Of a stretch of 64,000 nucleotides of DNA, positions 47,789-57,834 are shown piece by piece; position 1 is the stretch's first letter, and the number at the start of each line of letters is the position of its first letter. This DNA is from Actinoplanes sp. SE50/110 (GTDB lineage: Bacteria > Actinomycetota > Actinomycetes > Mycobacteriales > Micromonosporaceae): the NCBI RefSeq assembly GCF_900119315.1, contig NZ_LT827010.1:3009001-3073000 (forward strand). The letters are read 5' to 3'. Both the position numbers and the translations under genes were made by a program. A model generated the notes under the pieces. That model saw nothing but the letters and a program-made list of their open reading frames with translations, was not told the origin of the DNA and did not search any database.

Positions 47789-48010
47789 ATGGCGCCGAAA
47801 GCCACCCGGGTCACCAACCGGATCCGTGCCCTGCGCGCCGCGGCGGGCGGGATGACGCAGGCCGGCCTGGCCGAGCGGCTGGGGGTCACCCGGCAGACGG
47901 TGATCGCCATCGAGCAGGGGCGCTACTCGCCGTCGCTGGAGCTGGCCTTCCAGATCGCCCGCATCTTCGAGCAGCCGCTGGACACCGTCTTCCAGTACGA
48001 CGAGGGGTGA
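47789..48010 (+). CDS. Short Xre-family transcriptional regulator
   Basis: The 73-residue protein is a lone HTH_3 domain: RIRALRAAAGGMTQAGLAER, VTRQTVIAIEQGRYSPSLEL and a C-terminal FQIARIFEQPLDTVFQYDE. Its size and ending match the YozG-type regulators that accompany membrane proteins. It is the second gene of an operon whose promoter holds two identical palindromes, so autoregulation is likely. It ends four bases from the convergent TetR gene. Confidence 0.88.
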   Translation: MAPKATRVTNRIRALRAAAGGMTQAGLAERLGVTRQTVIAIEQGRYSPSLELAFQIARIFEQPLDTVFQYDEG

Positions 48011-48014
48011 GCGC

Positions 48015-48590
48015 TCAGCCCAGCACCGCGGTGACCATGCGGTGCACGGCGGCCTCGTCGGGGGCGGTGCCGGTACGGTCGGCGAAGAGCAGGTGGCCGG
48101 TCCCGATCAGCATCGCCGCGAGGCTGTCCACCTCGGTGCCGGCCGGCAGCCGGCCCAGGTCGCGTTCGGCGGCCAGGTAGGCGGCGATCATCTCGGCCGC
48201 CTCGGTGAGCACCGGCACGCCGGCCGGCCAGGCTCGGCGCAACCGGGCGCGCAGCCCGTCGCGGAAGGTGATCAGCGCGACGACGGCGACCGCGACCGAC
48301 TCGAACACCCCGATCAGTGCGGTGGTCAGGTTCCCGGCGACCGTGCCGGTGCCGGCCGCGGCGCGCAGCGTGACCGCCTCCGGCGCGAGTCGCTCGACCC
48401 GGTCGAGCACGTAGTCGGCCAGGAACGCGTCGAAGTCCTCGAAGTGCCGGTGCAGCACGCCCTTGGCGCAGCCCGCCTCGGTGGTCACCGCGCGGCTGGT
48501 CAGGGCACTGGGCCCGGCGCGGAGCAGGATCCGGTCGGCGGCCGCGAACAGCTGGCGGCGGACGTCACGGAGGGCTACCCCTGTCGGCAC
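48015..48590 (-). CDS. TetR-family transcriptional regulator
   Basis: The 191-residue protein has an N-terminal HTH (about residues 12-55, ALTSRAVTTEAGCAKGVLHRHF) and a helical C-terminal ligand domain. It begins with GTG at 48590. It is divergent from a methyltransferase gene whose start codon lies inside a perfect 16-bp palindrome, which is the most likely operator. The ligand is unknown. Confidence 0.85.
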   Translation of the reverse strand: MPTGVALRDVRRQLFAAADRILLRAGPSALTSRAVTTEAGCAKGVLHRHFEDFDAFLADYVLDRVERLAPEAVTLRAAAGTGTVAGNLTTALIGVFESVAVAVVALITFRDGLRARLRRAWPAGVPVLTEAAEMIAAYLAAERDLGRLPAGTEVDSLAAMLIGTGHLLFADRTGTAPDEAAVHRMVTAVLG

Positions 48591-48636
48591 CGATGATCCT
48601 CTCCCGCTGAGCCTGGCCCCTCAACCTACCCGGTCC

Positions 48637-48656
48637 TATAGTGGGCACATGCCCAC
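48637..48656 (+). promoter_or_regulatory. Leaderless promoter overlapped by a palindromic operator
   Basis: TATAGT (48637-48642) is a near-consensus -10 followed by six bases and the ATG at 48649. GTGGGCA-CA-TGCCCAC (48641-48656) is a perfect palindrome that covers the transcription and translation start. A bound repressor, probably the divergent TetR protein, would block both. Confidence 0.7.
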
Positions 48657-49446
48657 TCAGGATCTGCGCCAGGCCGCCGAGTCGTTCGGCATCGACGCCG
48701 CACGATACGACCGGACCCGCCCGCCCTACCCGGCCGAGCTGCTGGACCGCATCCTGGCGGCCACGCCCGGCCGCGCGGTGCTCAATGCCGGCTGTGGCAC
48801 CGGGATCGAGGCCCGCCAGCTGCGCGAGCGCGGCTGCACCGTGCTGGGCGTCGAGCCCGACCGGCGGATGGCCGATGTCGCCCGGGCCAGCGGCATTCCG
48901 GTCGAGGTCGCCCGGCTGGAGGAGTGGCAGCCCGCCGGCCGCAGTTTCGACCTGGTGGTGGCCGGGACCGCGTGGCACTGGATCGACCCGGTGGCCGGCG
49001 CCGCCAAGGCCGCTCAGGTGCTGCGGCCGGGTGGCCGGCTGGCCCCGTTCTGGCACACGTTCCGGCTGCCGGACGAGCTGACCGCCGCGTCCGCCGAGGT
49101 GTTCGCCCGGCTGGCGCCGGACTCGCCGATCCGGCTGCCCCGGCAGGCGCCCGCCACGCCGGTGGAGGGTTACCGGCCGATCCTCACCGCGGCCGCCGAC
49201 GGCATCCGGGCGGCCGGCGGCTTCACCGAGCCGGAGCAGTGGCAGGTGGACTGGGAGAAGGCCTACACCCGGGACGAGTGGCTCGACCAGCTGCCCACCT
49301 CGGGCGCCTTCACCCGGCTGCCGGGCGATCAGCTGGCCGCGGTCTGCGACGCGGTCGGCGCGGCGATCGACCGGCTGGGCGGCGGTTTCGTGATGGCCTA
49401 CACCTCGGTGGCGGTCACCGCGGTCAGGACTTCGCCGGCACGGTGA
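48649..49446 (+). CDS. Class I SAM-dependent methyltransferase, TetR-controlled
   Basis: The 265-residue protein has the methyltransferase core: LNAGCGTGIEARQL (motif I), VLGVEPDRRMADVA and the post-motif QVLRPGGRLAPFWH. The WHWIDP segment is typical of a subgroup of small-molecule methyltransferases annotated as type 11. The ATG is leaderless and inside the operator palindrome. Its last 23 bases overlap the 3' end of the convergent copper gene. Confidence 0.87.
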   Translation: MPTQDLRQAAESFGIDAARYDRTRPPYPAELLDRILAATPGRAVLNAGCGTGIEARQLRERGCTVLGVEPDRRMADVARASGIPVEVARLEEWQPAGRSFDLVVAGTAWHWIDPVAGAAKAAQVLRPGGRLAPFWHTFRLPDELTAASAEVFARLAPDSPIRLPRQAPATPVEGYRPILTAAADGIRAAGGFTEPEQWQVDWEKAYTRDEWLDQLPTSGAFTRLPGDQLAAVCDAVGAAIDRLGGGFVMAYTSVAVTAVRTSPAR

Positions 49447-51064
49447 CCGTGGTCTTCACGGTGGCCCGGTTCAGGTCGTCGACCCGGATGGTGAAGGCGA
49501 TCTCGTACGTGCCGGGCAGCGGGAACGACACCGACCCCAGCGCGTGGTGCGGCGGCTCCAGCCCGAGCAGCGGCTCCTTCACCGCTTCCAGGCCCTGACC
49601 CATCAACTGTGTGCTGATCTGCCACTCGGCCGGCGGCAGCGGCTTGCCCTCCGGGGTGTACAGGAACGCGTGCACGGTGTTGTACTCGCCCAACTCCACC
49701 GGATAGATGTTGAACTGCAGTGTGTACAGCGGGCAGGTCAGCGTCTGCGACACCCCGACACCGGTCACCGCACCCGCCTCGGCCCCGGCCGTACGCCCCG
49801 GGTTGACCTGCACCAGCACCGCGCTCAACGCCAGGATCACCGCGGTCGCGGCGACCTCGATCCCGACCGTGCGGCGCAGCCCGCGCCCCTCGGGGGAGCG
49901 GCCCACCAGCCGGCGGGCGACCGCGGCCGCCGCCAGGACCAGCACCAGCACGCCCAGCTTGACCAGCAGCACCTGCCCGTACCCGGTGTGCAGCAGCGCG
50001 TCCACCGCGCCGACCTGCACCACCGCCTGGACCGCACCGGCGATCGCCAGCCACAGCACGGACAGCATCGCCCAGCGGGACCAGACCGGCAGCAGCACGC
50101 CCAGGATCCGGCGGTCGGTGCCGCGCAGCAGGAAGGCGAGCAGGGTGACCAGCCCGCCGATCCAGATCGCCATGGCGGCCAGGTGCACCACGCCGACGGT
50201 GACCGTGACGACCGGCAGCGGGGCGGCGACCGCGTGCCCGGTCAGCGGCCAGGTGGCCAGCCCGGCCGCGCCGAGCAGCAGGGTTGCCGCCACCCGCGGG
50301 CGGCCGGCCGGGCCGGCCCGCAGCAGGGGCTGCACCAGCGGATACAGGGCGGCCAGCAGGGCCAGGCGGGCGATCAGGGTGAGGCCGAACCGGCTGCCGG
50401 CGACCTCGGCCAGCTCGCCGGCGGACACCTGCCACAGGGCGGCGCCGCTGCCCTGCTGGGCCTGGGTGCCGAGGGCCCCGAGGGTGGCGAGGGCGATCAG
50501 GGCGAAGCCGGCGCGGACCGTGCGGATCGGCCCGGTGCGCGACCGGCGGCGGGGCCACAGCAGGGCGAGCAGGAGCGCCGGGCCGATGGTGAGCGTGATG
50601 CCCGCGTACCCCAGCAATCGGAACGCGGGCACAGCGAACCGCACGCTGGGATGGATGCCGGTGCTGGCCGCGGCCTGCGGACGCGCCGAAGGCGCACCGA
50701 CCGAGAAGGTGATCGCGCCACCGACCGGATGGCTGTCCGCGGAGATCACCCGGTAGCTGATCAGGTACGTCCCGAGCGGGTGCCGAGCCGCGCGGACCGG
50801 GATGTGCAGCACCGCGCCGCGCGCCGTGGCCAGCCCGGAGATCCGCTCGCCGTCCGGCGCCACCACCTGGATGTGCCCGCTGACCGGGGTGATCGTCTCG
50901 CTGAAGGTGACCGTCACCTCGGCCGGGGAGGCGGCCACCACGCTGCCCGGCGCCGGGCTCGACCCCACCGTCGCGGCGTGCGCGGAAGCCGCCCGCGGCG
51001 TCGCGAGCAGCGCTCCCACCAGAACGAGGAGCAGCACGAGCACGCGCGGAGGTTTCCCGGTCAC
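49424..51064 (-). CDS. CopC-CopD fusion copper protein
   Basis: The 546-residue protein joins an exported CopC domain (signal peptide to about residue 29, copper-site His at the mature N-terminus in [14 protein letters not shown] and the Asp-His in [13 protein letters not shown]) to a CopD membrane domain with about eight helices ([20 protein letters not shown] onward). A C-terminal beta domain of about 130 residues follows the last helix. This YcnJ-like layout handles copper uptake or copper resistance at the membrane. GTG 51064 gives the signal peptide; longer starts add unrelated sequence. Confidence 0.88.
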   Translation of the reverse strand: MTGKPPRVLVLLLVLVGALLATPRAASAHAATVGSSPAPGSVVAASPAEVTVTFSETITPVSGHIQVVAPDGERISGLATARGAVLHIPVRAARHPLGTYLISYRVISADSHPVGGAITFSVGAPSARPQAAASTGIHPSVRFAVPAFRLLGYAGITLTIGPALLLALLWPRRRSRTGPIRTVRAGFALIALATLGALGTQAQQGSGAALWQVSAGELAEVAGSRFGLTLIARLALLAALYPLVQPLLRAGPAGRPRVAATLLLGAAGLATWPLTGHAVAAPLPVVTVTVGVVHLAAMAIWIGGLVTLLAFLLRGTDRRILGVLLPVWSRWAMLSVLWLAIAGAVQAVVQVGAVDALLHTGYGQVLLVKLGVLVLVLAAAAVARRLVGRSPEGRGLRRTVGIEVAATAVILALSAVLVQVNPGRTAGAEAGAVTGVGVSQTLTCPLYTLQFNIYPVELGEYNTVHAFLYTPEGKPLPPAEWQISTQLMGQGLEAVKEPLLGLEPPHHALGSVSFPLPGTYEIAFTIRVDDLNRATVKTTVTVPAKS

Positions 51065-51147
51065 GCAGGATAGTTCGGATCGTGGTGCGGAAAGGTTCAA
51101 GACGGCCGCGGCTGGATACCATCTCCAGGGATTCCAAGGAGGCCAAG

Positions 51148-52767
<1,620 letters not shown>

Positions 52768-52812
52768 CGAACCACTCAGATCCGGCCACCGGCGGCCGAC
52801 TGGTAAGCCATC

Positions 52813-55113
52813 ATGAGTACCCGGGGAACGGCAGCTGAACAGCGACGACGCGGCGGGCTGGCGCCCGCCGCGGTGGCTCTGACGGCATCCGTCGCGGTGG
52901 TGCTCTGGCTGGCGCTCGGCGCCGGCAACCTGTACGCCGGATTCACCGGCGGCCCGATCGCGATGGCCGCCGCGGCCTTCGCCTGCCAGCGGATCGCCGC
53001 GACGGTGCGCCTGCCGCCGCCGGTCCGGTCGTTCTGGCGGCAGCTGCAGTACGCGGCCTTCTGCCTTCTCGCCGCCTCGGTCGTCACGCTGTTCCGGTCG
53101 AACAACGACACCGGTCTGTCGCCGTACGTCGGTCTACCGATGCTGGTCGGCATCCTCATCCTGATGACCGCGTTCCTGCGCCTGCCGTTCGGCACGCGCA
53201 CCGCGACCGGCCTGGTCCGCGCCCTGCTCGACGGTGCCACCGTGGCCGTGGCCAGCGGACTGATCTTCTGGTACGTGGTCCTCGACCTCGCCCCGGCCGG
53301 CACCTCCCTGGTCGCCCGGATCGTCGCGGCGGTGATCGGCGTCTGCGGCGTCCTGCTGCTCGTGGTGATCGGCAAGGCCGCCGCCGCGCCGTCCAGCCCG
53401 GTCGACCCGGCGTCGCTGCGGGTCCTCACCGTCGCCCCGGTGGTCGCGGTCACCGGAACCATCCTGCTGATCGCCGGCTCCGACCGGGGCCGGCTGATCC
53501 TGTCGGTGCTGGCCGTCCCGTCGGTCGCGGTCGCCATGGCGGTCGCCGCGTATCTGCAGCGCCGGGCGCGGCGGACGACGACCGCGACCGCCGGCCGCTC
53601 CCTGCTCAGCCTGCTGCCGTTCCTCGCGGTGACCGCCACCGCCGCGCTGGTGATCAGCGTCAGTGCCCAGCAGATGTCCAGCCGGCAGCGCACCGTGATC
53701 ATCGGCGCCGTGCTGATCGCCGGTTTCGTGGTCGCCCGCCAGCTGCTCAGCCTGCGGGAGAACACCATCGCGATGCGCGGCATCCGCCGCCAGCAGGCCG
53801 AACTGGAACGCCTGGCGCTCAGCGACACGCTGACCGGCCTGCCGAACCGCACCCGGTTCGCGGTGGCGCTCGGCGACCTGATCGGCGAGCACCGACCGGC
53901 CAGCGCCCTGCTGATCGACGTCGACGACTTCAAGATGATCAACGACACGCTCGGCCCGGCCGCCGGCGACCAGCTGCTCTTCCAGGTCGCCGAACGGCTG
54001 CGCCGGCACTGCCTGCCCGGCGAGCTGCCGGCCCGGCTCGGGGGCGACGAGTTCGCCGTGCTGCTACCGGTCGACGACCCGGCCGAGGCGGAGGCCGCCG
54101 CGGCCCGCCTGCTGGCCGGCATCACCGAACCCTTCAAGGTCGGCGACCAGCAGCTGCTGCTGCACGCCAGCGTCGGCATCGCGATCGCGGCGACCGGCGA
54201 GACCGCCGACGAGGTGCAGCGCAACGCGGACATCGCGATGTACGCCGCCAAGGAGGCCGGCAAGGCGTCCTGGGTCCGCTTCGAGCCGCGGATGCGCCAC
54301 GACATGGTGCACCACGCCCGGCTCGCCAGCGAACTGCACAACGGCATCATCCGCGGTGAGCTGCGGCTGGTCTACCAGCCCGTCTTCGACCTGGTCACCG
54401 GCCGGGTCGCGGGCGCCGAGGCGCTGGTCCGCTGGCAGCACCCGACCCGCGGCTTCGTCTCCCCGGCGGACTTCATCCCGGTCGCCGAACGCTCCGGCCT
54501 GATCGTCCCGCTCGGCGCCTGGGTGCTGCGCGAGGCCTGCGCCCAGCTCGCCCGCTGGCGCGCGCAGTACGGCGACGACGCCATCGAGTCGATCAACGTG
54601 AACGTCGCGGTCCGGCAGCTGCGCGAGACCGGCTTCGTGGACGAGGTGGCGGCCGTGCTCAGCGAGGCCGGCCTGACCTCGCGCAACCTGATCCTGGAGG
54701 TCACCGAGTCGTCGGTGGTCGACGGCTGGCAGGTGCGCGAGACGCTGCAGGCGCTGCACGAGATGGGGGTGATGCTGGCCCTCGACGACTTCGGCACCGG
54801 CCAGTCGTCGCTCAGCCTGCTGCGCGCCTTCCCGGTCGACGTCCTCAAACTGGACAAGTCGTTCGTCGACGGCATCGCGGACGGTGCCGACCGGGGTCGC
54901 CTCGCGGTGGCCGCGGCGGTGGCCCAGCTCGCGGAATATCTGCAGCTCAAGGCGGTGGCGGAGGGGATCGAGAGCGCGGAGCAGCGGGACCGGCTGCGGG
55001 ACATGGGGTACCGCTACGGGCAGGGTTACCACATGGCCAAACCACTTCCGGCCGAGGAGTGCGGCGCCCTGATGTCCGCGGCGCCCGTTCCGGCCGCCGT
55101 CCGGTCCGCTTGA
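52813..55113 (+). CDS. Membrane-bound GGDEF-EAL c-di-GMP enzyme
   Basis: The 766-residue protein has about eight to ten hydrophobic segments in its first 315 residues (a sensory membrane domain), then GGDEF (ARLGGDEFAVLL) and EAL (AEALVRWQHP) domains. EAL metal ligands are intact (VNVAVRQL, LEVTESSV, LDDFGTGQSSL, KLDKSFV, AEGIES). An RxxD inhibitory site is missing. It is likely to be bifunctional with activity set by a membrane signal. It lies 45 bp after pgm but need not be linked to it. Confidence 0.92.
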   Translation: MSTRGTAAEQRRRGGLAPAAVALTASVAVVLWLALGAGNLYAGFTGGPIAMAAAAFACQRIAATVRLPPPVRSFWRQLQYAAFCLLAASVVTLFRSNNDTGLSPYVGLPMLVGILILMTAFLRLPFGTRTATGLVRALLDGATVAVASGLIFWYVVLDLAPAGTSLVARIVAAVIGVCGVLLLVVIGKAAAAPSSPVDPASLRVLTVAPVVAVTGTILLIAGSDRGRLILSVLAVPSVAVAMAVAAYLQRRARRTTTATAGRSLLSLLPFLAVTATAALVISVSAQQMSSRQRTVIIGAVLIAGFVVARQLLSLRENTIAMRGIRRQQAELERLALSDTLTGLPNRTRFAVALGDLIGEHRPASALLIDVDDFKMINDTLGPAAGDQLLFQVAERLRRHCLPGELPARLGGDEFAVLLPVDDPAEAEAAAARLLAGITEPFKVGDQQLLLHASVGIAIAATGETADEVQRNADIAMYAAKEAGKASWVRFEPRMRHDMVHHARLASELHNGIIRGELRLVYQPVFDLVTGRVAGAEALVRWQHPTRGFVSPADFIPVAERSGLIVPLGAWVLREACAQLARWRAQYGDDAIESINVNVAVRQLRETGFVDEVAAVLSEAGLTSRNLILEVTESSVVDGWQVRETLQALHEMGVMLALDDFGTGQSSLSLLRAFPVDVLKLDKSFVDGIADGADRGRLAVAAAVAQLAEYLQLKAVAEGIESAEQRDRLRDMGYRYGQGYHMAKPLPAEECGALMSAAPVPAAVRSA

Positions 55114-55424
55114 TTGCCGGCGTACGCGGACAGCACCCCCGCCGCGCACAGTACTCCGGCCGGGGCCGTCAGCCCCGCCGCGCAACGCACCCCGGCCGGG
55201 GTCGGTAGCCCCGTCGCGCCCGGCAGCGACCCTGCGCACAGCACTCCGGCCGGGGCCGGTGGCCCCGCCGGGCACCGCACCCCCGCCCACAGCCGGTCGC
55301 CCCGCCGCGGCCGGCCCCCCCGTCGCGTCTCCGCCGAGGTGCGTCACCGCGGCCGGCCCCCGTCGCGTCGCGCCGGTGTGCGTCACCGCGGCCGGCTCGC
55401 CCACCCGGTGCCGTCGAGGGGCGG
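55114..55424. repeat. Spacer with 36-bp repeats after the GGDEF-EAL gene
   Basis: The 311-bp spacer contains three or four copies of a unit of about 36 bp beginning ACTCCGGCCGGGGCC (first near 55146), one copy expanded by 18 bp, and a second pair of about 40 bp centred on GTGCGTCACCGCGGCCGG (near 55340 and 55380). No gene is recognised. It separates two convergent genes. Confidence 0.7.
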
Positions 55425-56633
55425 TCAGCCGGTGACGGTGAGCGTGGCGAGGCCGGCGACCGCGAGCAGGTCGACGCCGGTGCTGCCGGACCAGTCGGCG
55501 GTGGTGAACGAGCGGCCCGGCGCGATGCCCCGGTGCGTCGCGCCGCCGAGCGTGATCTGCCCGGCGCCGGACTGGACGCGGACCCGGACCGGGGTGGCCC
55601 GGGAGAGGACCACCCGGAACTGGTCGACGCCGCCGGACATCCGGACCGGCAGCAGGCCGTGCGGGGCGGGCAGCGTCAGGTCGATCCGGCTGGCACCGCC
55701 ACCGAGGTCCAGCGCCGCGAGGTCGGCCCCGGTCAGATCGAGGCTGGTCTGCGCGGTCCCGCCGTCCAGGCGCAGCGTCCAGCGGACCGCCGAGCTGAGC
55801 TGGACGGTGACCGCCGCCGACCCGCCGCTGCCGTCCGACCGCAGCCGCAGCCGCACCGTGCCGTCGGACCGTTCGACGGCCGGGGTGAGCCCGCTGCCCG
55901 CCGCGGTGCCGACCCGGAACAGGTCGGCGCCCAGATCGGCGGCGCTCACCCGGACCAGCGTGGCGCTGTCCAGGATCTCGAAGGACGCCGCGGCCAGCCC
56001 GTCCCGCGGACCGGCCACCTCGCGCGGCCCGGTGCCGCCGGTCGCCTCGGTCGCCGGCCCGGCCGCCATCCCCGTCGGCGCCGTCGCCTCGGAGACCGTC
56101 GCGCGGGTCCCCGAGGCATCGTGCCGGACCAGCAGGAACGCGCCGATCAGCCCGGCCAGGGCGACGAACGCGCCGATCGCCAGCAGCATCGGCCGGCGCT
56201 GCCGCAGCGCGCTCGGCAGCGGTTCCGGGTCGGGCGGCGCGCTCCAGCCGGGCAGCGGATAGGCCGAGGTGAACGCGGGATCGTCGAACGGATCGGTGGC
56301 CGGCGGATAGGGCGCCCCGGAGACCGGGATGAACCCGTGCGGGTCGGTGTCGTCCTCGGCGAAGTCGTCCGGCCCCGGCAGCGGCCACTCACCGGTCGGC
56401 TCCGGATCCCCGGCGGCGCTGGTGGCGGCATCCTCGGCGGCACCGGTGGCGGCATCTGCGGCGGCACCGGTGGCGGCATCTGCGGCGGCGCTGGTGGCGG
56501 CATCTGCGGCGGCACCGGTGGCCGGATCGTCGGCGGCGCCGATGGGTAGGGGAGAGGCCAGGGACCGGTCGGTCAGCAGTGGGACGCAATGATCGGGTTC
56601 GGTCGGGGGATGGTCAGCCGGATCCATGCTCAT
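55425..56633 (-). CDS. Single-pass membrane protein with repeat-rich N-terminus
   Basis: The 402-residue protein starts after AGGAGG. Residues 35-70 are four 8-residue repeats (AAADAATS, AAADAATG, AAADAATG, AAEDAATS; 24-bp DNA unit). An acidic, Pro-rich region follows, then one membrane helix (about 150-172, MLLAIGAFVALAGLIGAFLL), and an outer domain of beta repeats (VRLRLRSDGSGG, WTLRLDGGTAQTSLDLTG, ASRIDLTLPAP) reminiscent of beta-helix adhesin-like domains such as DUF4097. I cannot assign a function. It is 77 bp after the GlnH-like gene on the same strand. Confidence 0.72.
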   Translation of the reverse strand: MSMDPADHPPTEPDHCVPLLTDRSLASPLPIGAADDPATGAAADAATSAAADAATGAAADAATGAAEDAATSAAGDPEPTGEWPLPGPDDFAEDDTDPHGFIPVSGAPYPPATDPFDDPAFTSAYPLPGWSAPPDPEPLPSALRQRRPMLLAIGAFVALAGLIGAFLLVRHDASGTRATVSEATAPTGMAAGPATEATGGTGPREVAGPRDGLAAASFEILDSATLVRVSAADLGADLFRVGTAAGSGLTPAVERSDGTVRLRLRSDGSGGSAAVTVQLSSAVRWTLRLDGGTAQTSLDLTGADLAALDLGGGASRIDLTLPAPHGLLPVRMSGGVDQFRVVLSRATPVRVRVQSGAGQITLGGATHRGIAPGRSFTTADWSGSTGVDLLAVAGLATLTVTG

Positions 56634-56710
56634 CGGTCCTCCTGGCGCCGTGGTCCTCCACCGTGACTACGGACCGGCGGCCTCCGCAGATCGACCGGAC
56701 GGCAAACGCC

Positions 56711-57805
56711 TCAGTCCCGGTACACCGCGGCCGGTGGTGCCGGGGGCGGGCCGAGCGGGGTCAGCCAGCGCTGATAGCTGCGGGTCCAGGAGCCGTCCGC
56801 CCGCATCCGCGCCAGCACCGCGTTGACGAAGCGGACCAGGTCGGGCTCGTCCTTCGGGATGCCGATCCCGGACGGCTCGTCCGAGCTGAACCGCCCGGTG
56901 ACCTCGGTGGTCGGGTCCTGCGCGGCCAGGCCGGCCAGCAGCACGTCGATCGTGGACACCGCGTCGACCTGCCCCTGCTGCAGCATCACCAGGCAGTCCA
57001 GGGTGCTGTCGGTGGCCACCGGAATCGGCTTCGACGGCTGCTCGGCGATGGTCCGGATGCTGGTGCTGCCCCGGGTGGCGCAGACCTTGCGGCCGGCCAG
57101 GTCGCTGAACTCGCGGATGCCCGAGCCGCGGCGCACCAGCAGACGCTGGTGCGAGGTCAGATACTCGGTGGAGAACGACACCTGCTGCCAGCGCTCGCAG
57201 GTCATCGACATGGTGCGGACGACCAGGTCGACCTTCTTCTGCTGCAGCACCGGGATCCGGTCGGCCGTGGTGATCGCCTGGAACTGCACCGCGTCGTCCC
57301 GGCCGAAGATCGCCCGCCCCACCGCCCGGGCGATGTCGATCTCGAAACCGGCCAGGTCGCCGGTCTTCGGGTCGCGGAAACTGAACAGGTAGGCGTTCTG
57401 GTCGATCCCGACGATCAGCCGGCCGCGGGCGGCGATCGCGGCCATCGGGCTCCCGGCCGGCATCCGGCCCGCCGTCGGGAGCGGGCCGTCCGGGCGCAGG
57501 CTGGCCCGTGGCACGCAGTCCGGGACCGGGCCGGCGCTCGGCACCGGGGCCGGGTCCTGCACGTTCTCCGGCAGCGGCACGACGGCCCGTGCCCCGGCCG
57601 GATCGTCGGGTGCCGGTTCGGCGCCGCACCCGGCCGGCGCGGCGACCAGGGTCAGCACGACCAGCGGTGTCAGCAGCCGCCTCAGCCGTGCCCCGATCCG
57701 GGGACGCAAGCTCGTCGGTGCACCGGTCCGTGGCCGCAAGCTCGTCGGTGCACCGGTCCGTGGCCGCGAGCTGGTCGGTGCTCCGATCCGGGGGCGCAGG
57801 CTCAT
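56711..57805 (-). CDS. GlnH-like amino-acid-binding lipoprotein
   Basis: The 364-residue protein is a type-3 solute-binding protein. A lipobox cysteine (AAPAGC, residue about 60) follows a hydrophobic stretch. The binding domain shows GRLIVGIDQNAYLFSFRDP, GFEIDIARAVGRAI and FSTEYLTSHQRLLV. In mycobacteria GlnH senses aspartate/glutamate with GlnX. As annotated, four 10-residue repeats (S-[LS]-R-P-R-[IT]-G-A) precede the signal peptide; a TTG start in the last repeat would remove them. ATGA overlap with the GlnX-like gene implies coupling. Confidence 0.82.
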   Translation of the reverse strand: MSLRPRIGAPTSSRPRTGAPTSLRPRTGAPTSLRPRIGARLRRLLTPLVVLTLVAAPAGCGAEPAPDDPAGARAVVPLPENVQDPAPVPSAGPVPDCVPRASLRPDGPLPTAGRMPAGSPMAAIAARGRLIVGIDQNAYLFSFRDPKTGDLAGFEIDIARAVGRAIFGRDDAVQFQAITTADRIPVLQQKKVDLVVRTMSMTCERWQQVSFSTEYLTSHQRLLVRRGSGIREFSDLAGRKVCATRGSTSIRTIAEQPSKPIPVATDSTLDCLVMLQQGQVDAVSTIDVLLAGLAAQDPTTEVTGRFSSDEPSGIGIPKDEPDLVRFVNAVLARMRADGSWTRSYQRWLTPLGPPPAPPAAVYRD

Positions 57806-57834
57806 CGGTACTCTCCGATCCGGGGGCGGAAGCC
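57683..57834 (-). repeat. 30-bp repeat at the glnX-glnH junction
   Basis: Four 30-bp units occupy 57683-57802 in the start of the GlnH-like gene. The last codons of the GlnX-like gene (FRPRIGEYR, 57805-57834) are a fifth, related copy offset by 32 bp. The extra two bases contain the ATGA overlap, so each copy keeps its own reading frame and still encodes RPRIG. Confidence 0.8.
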
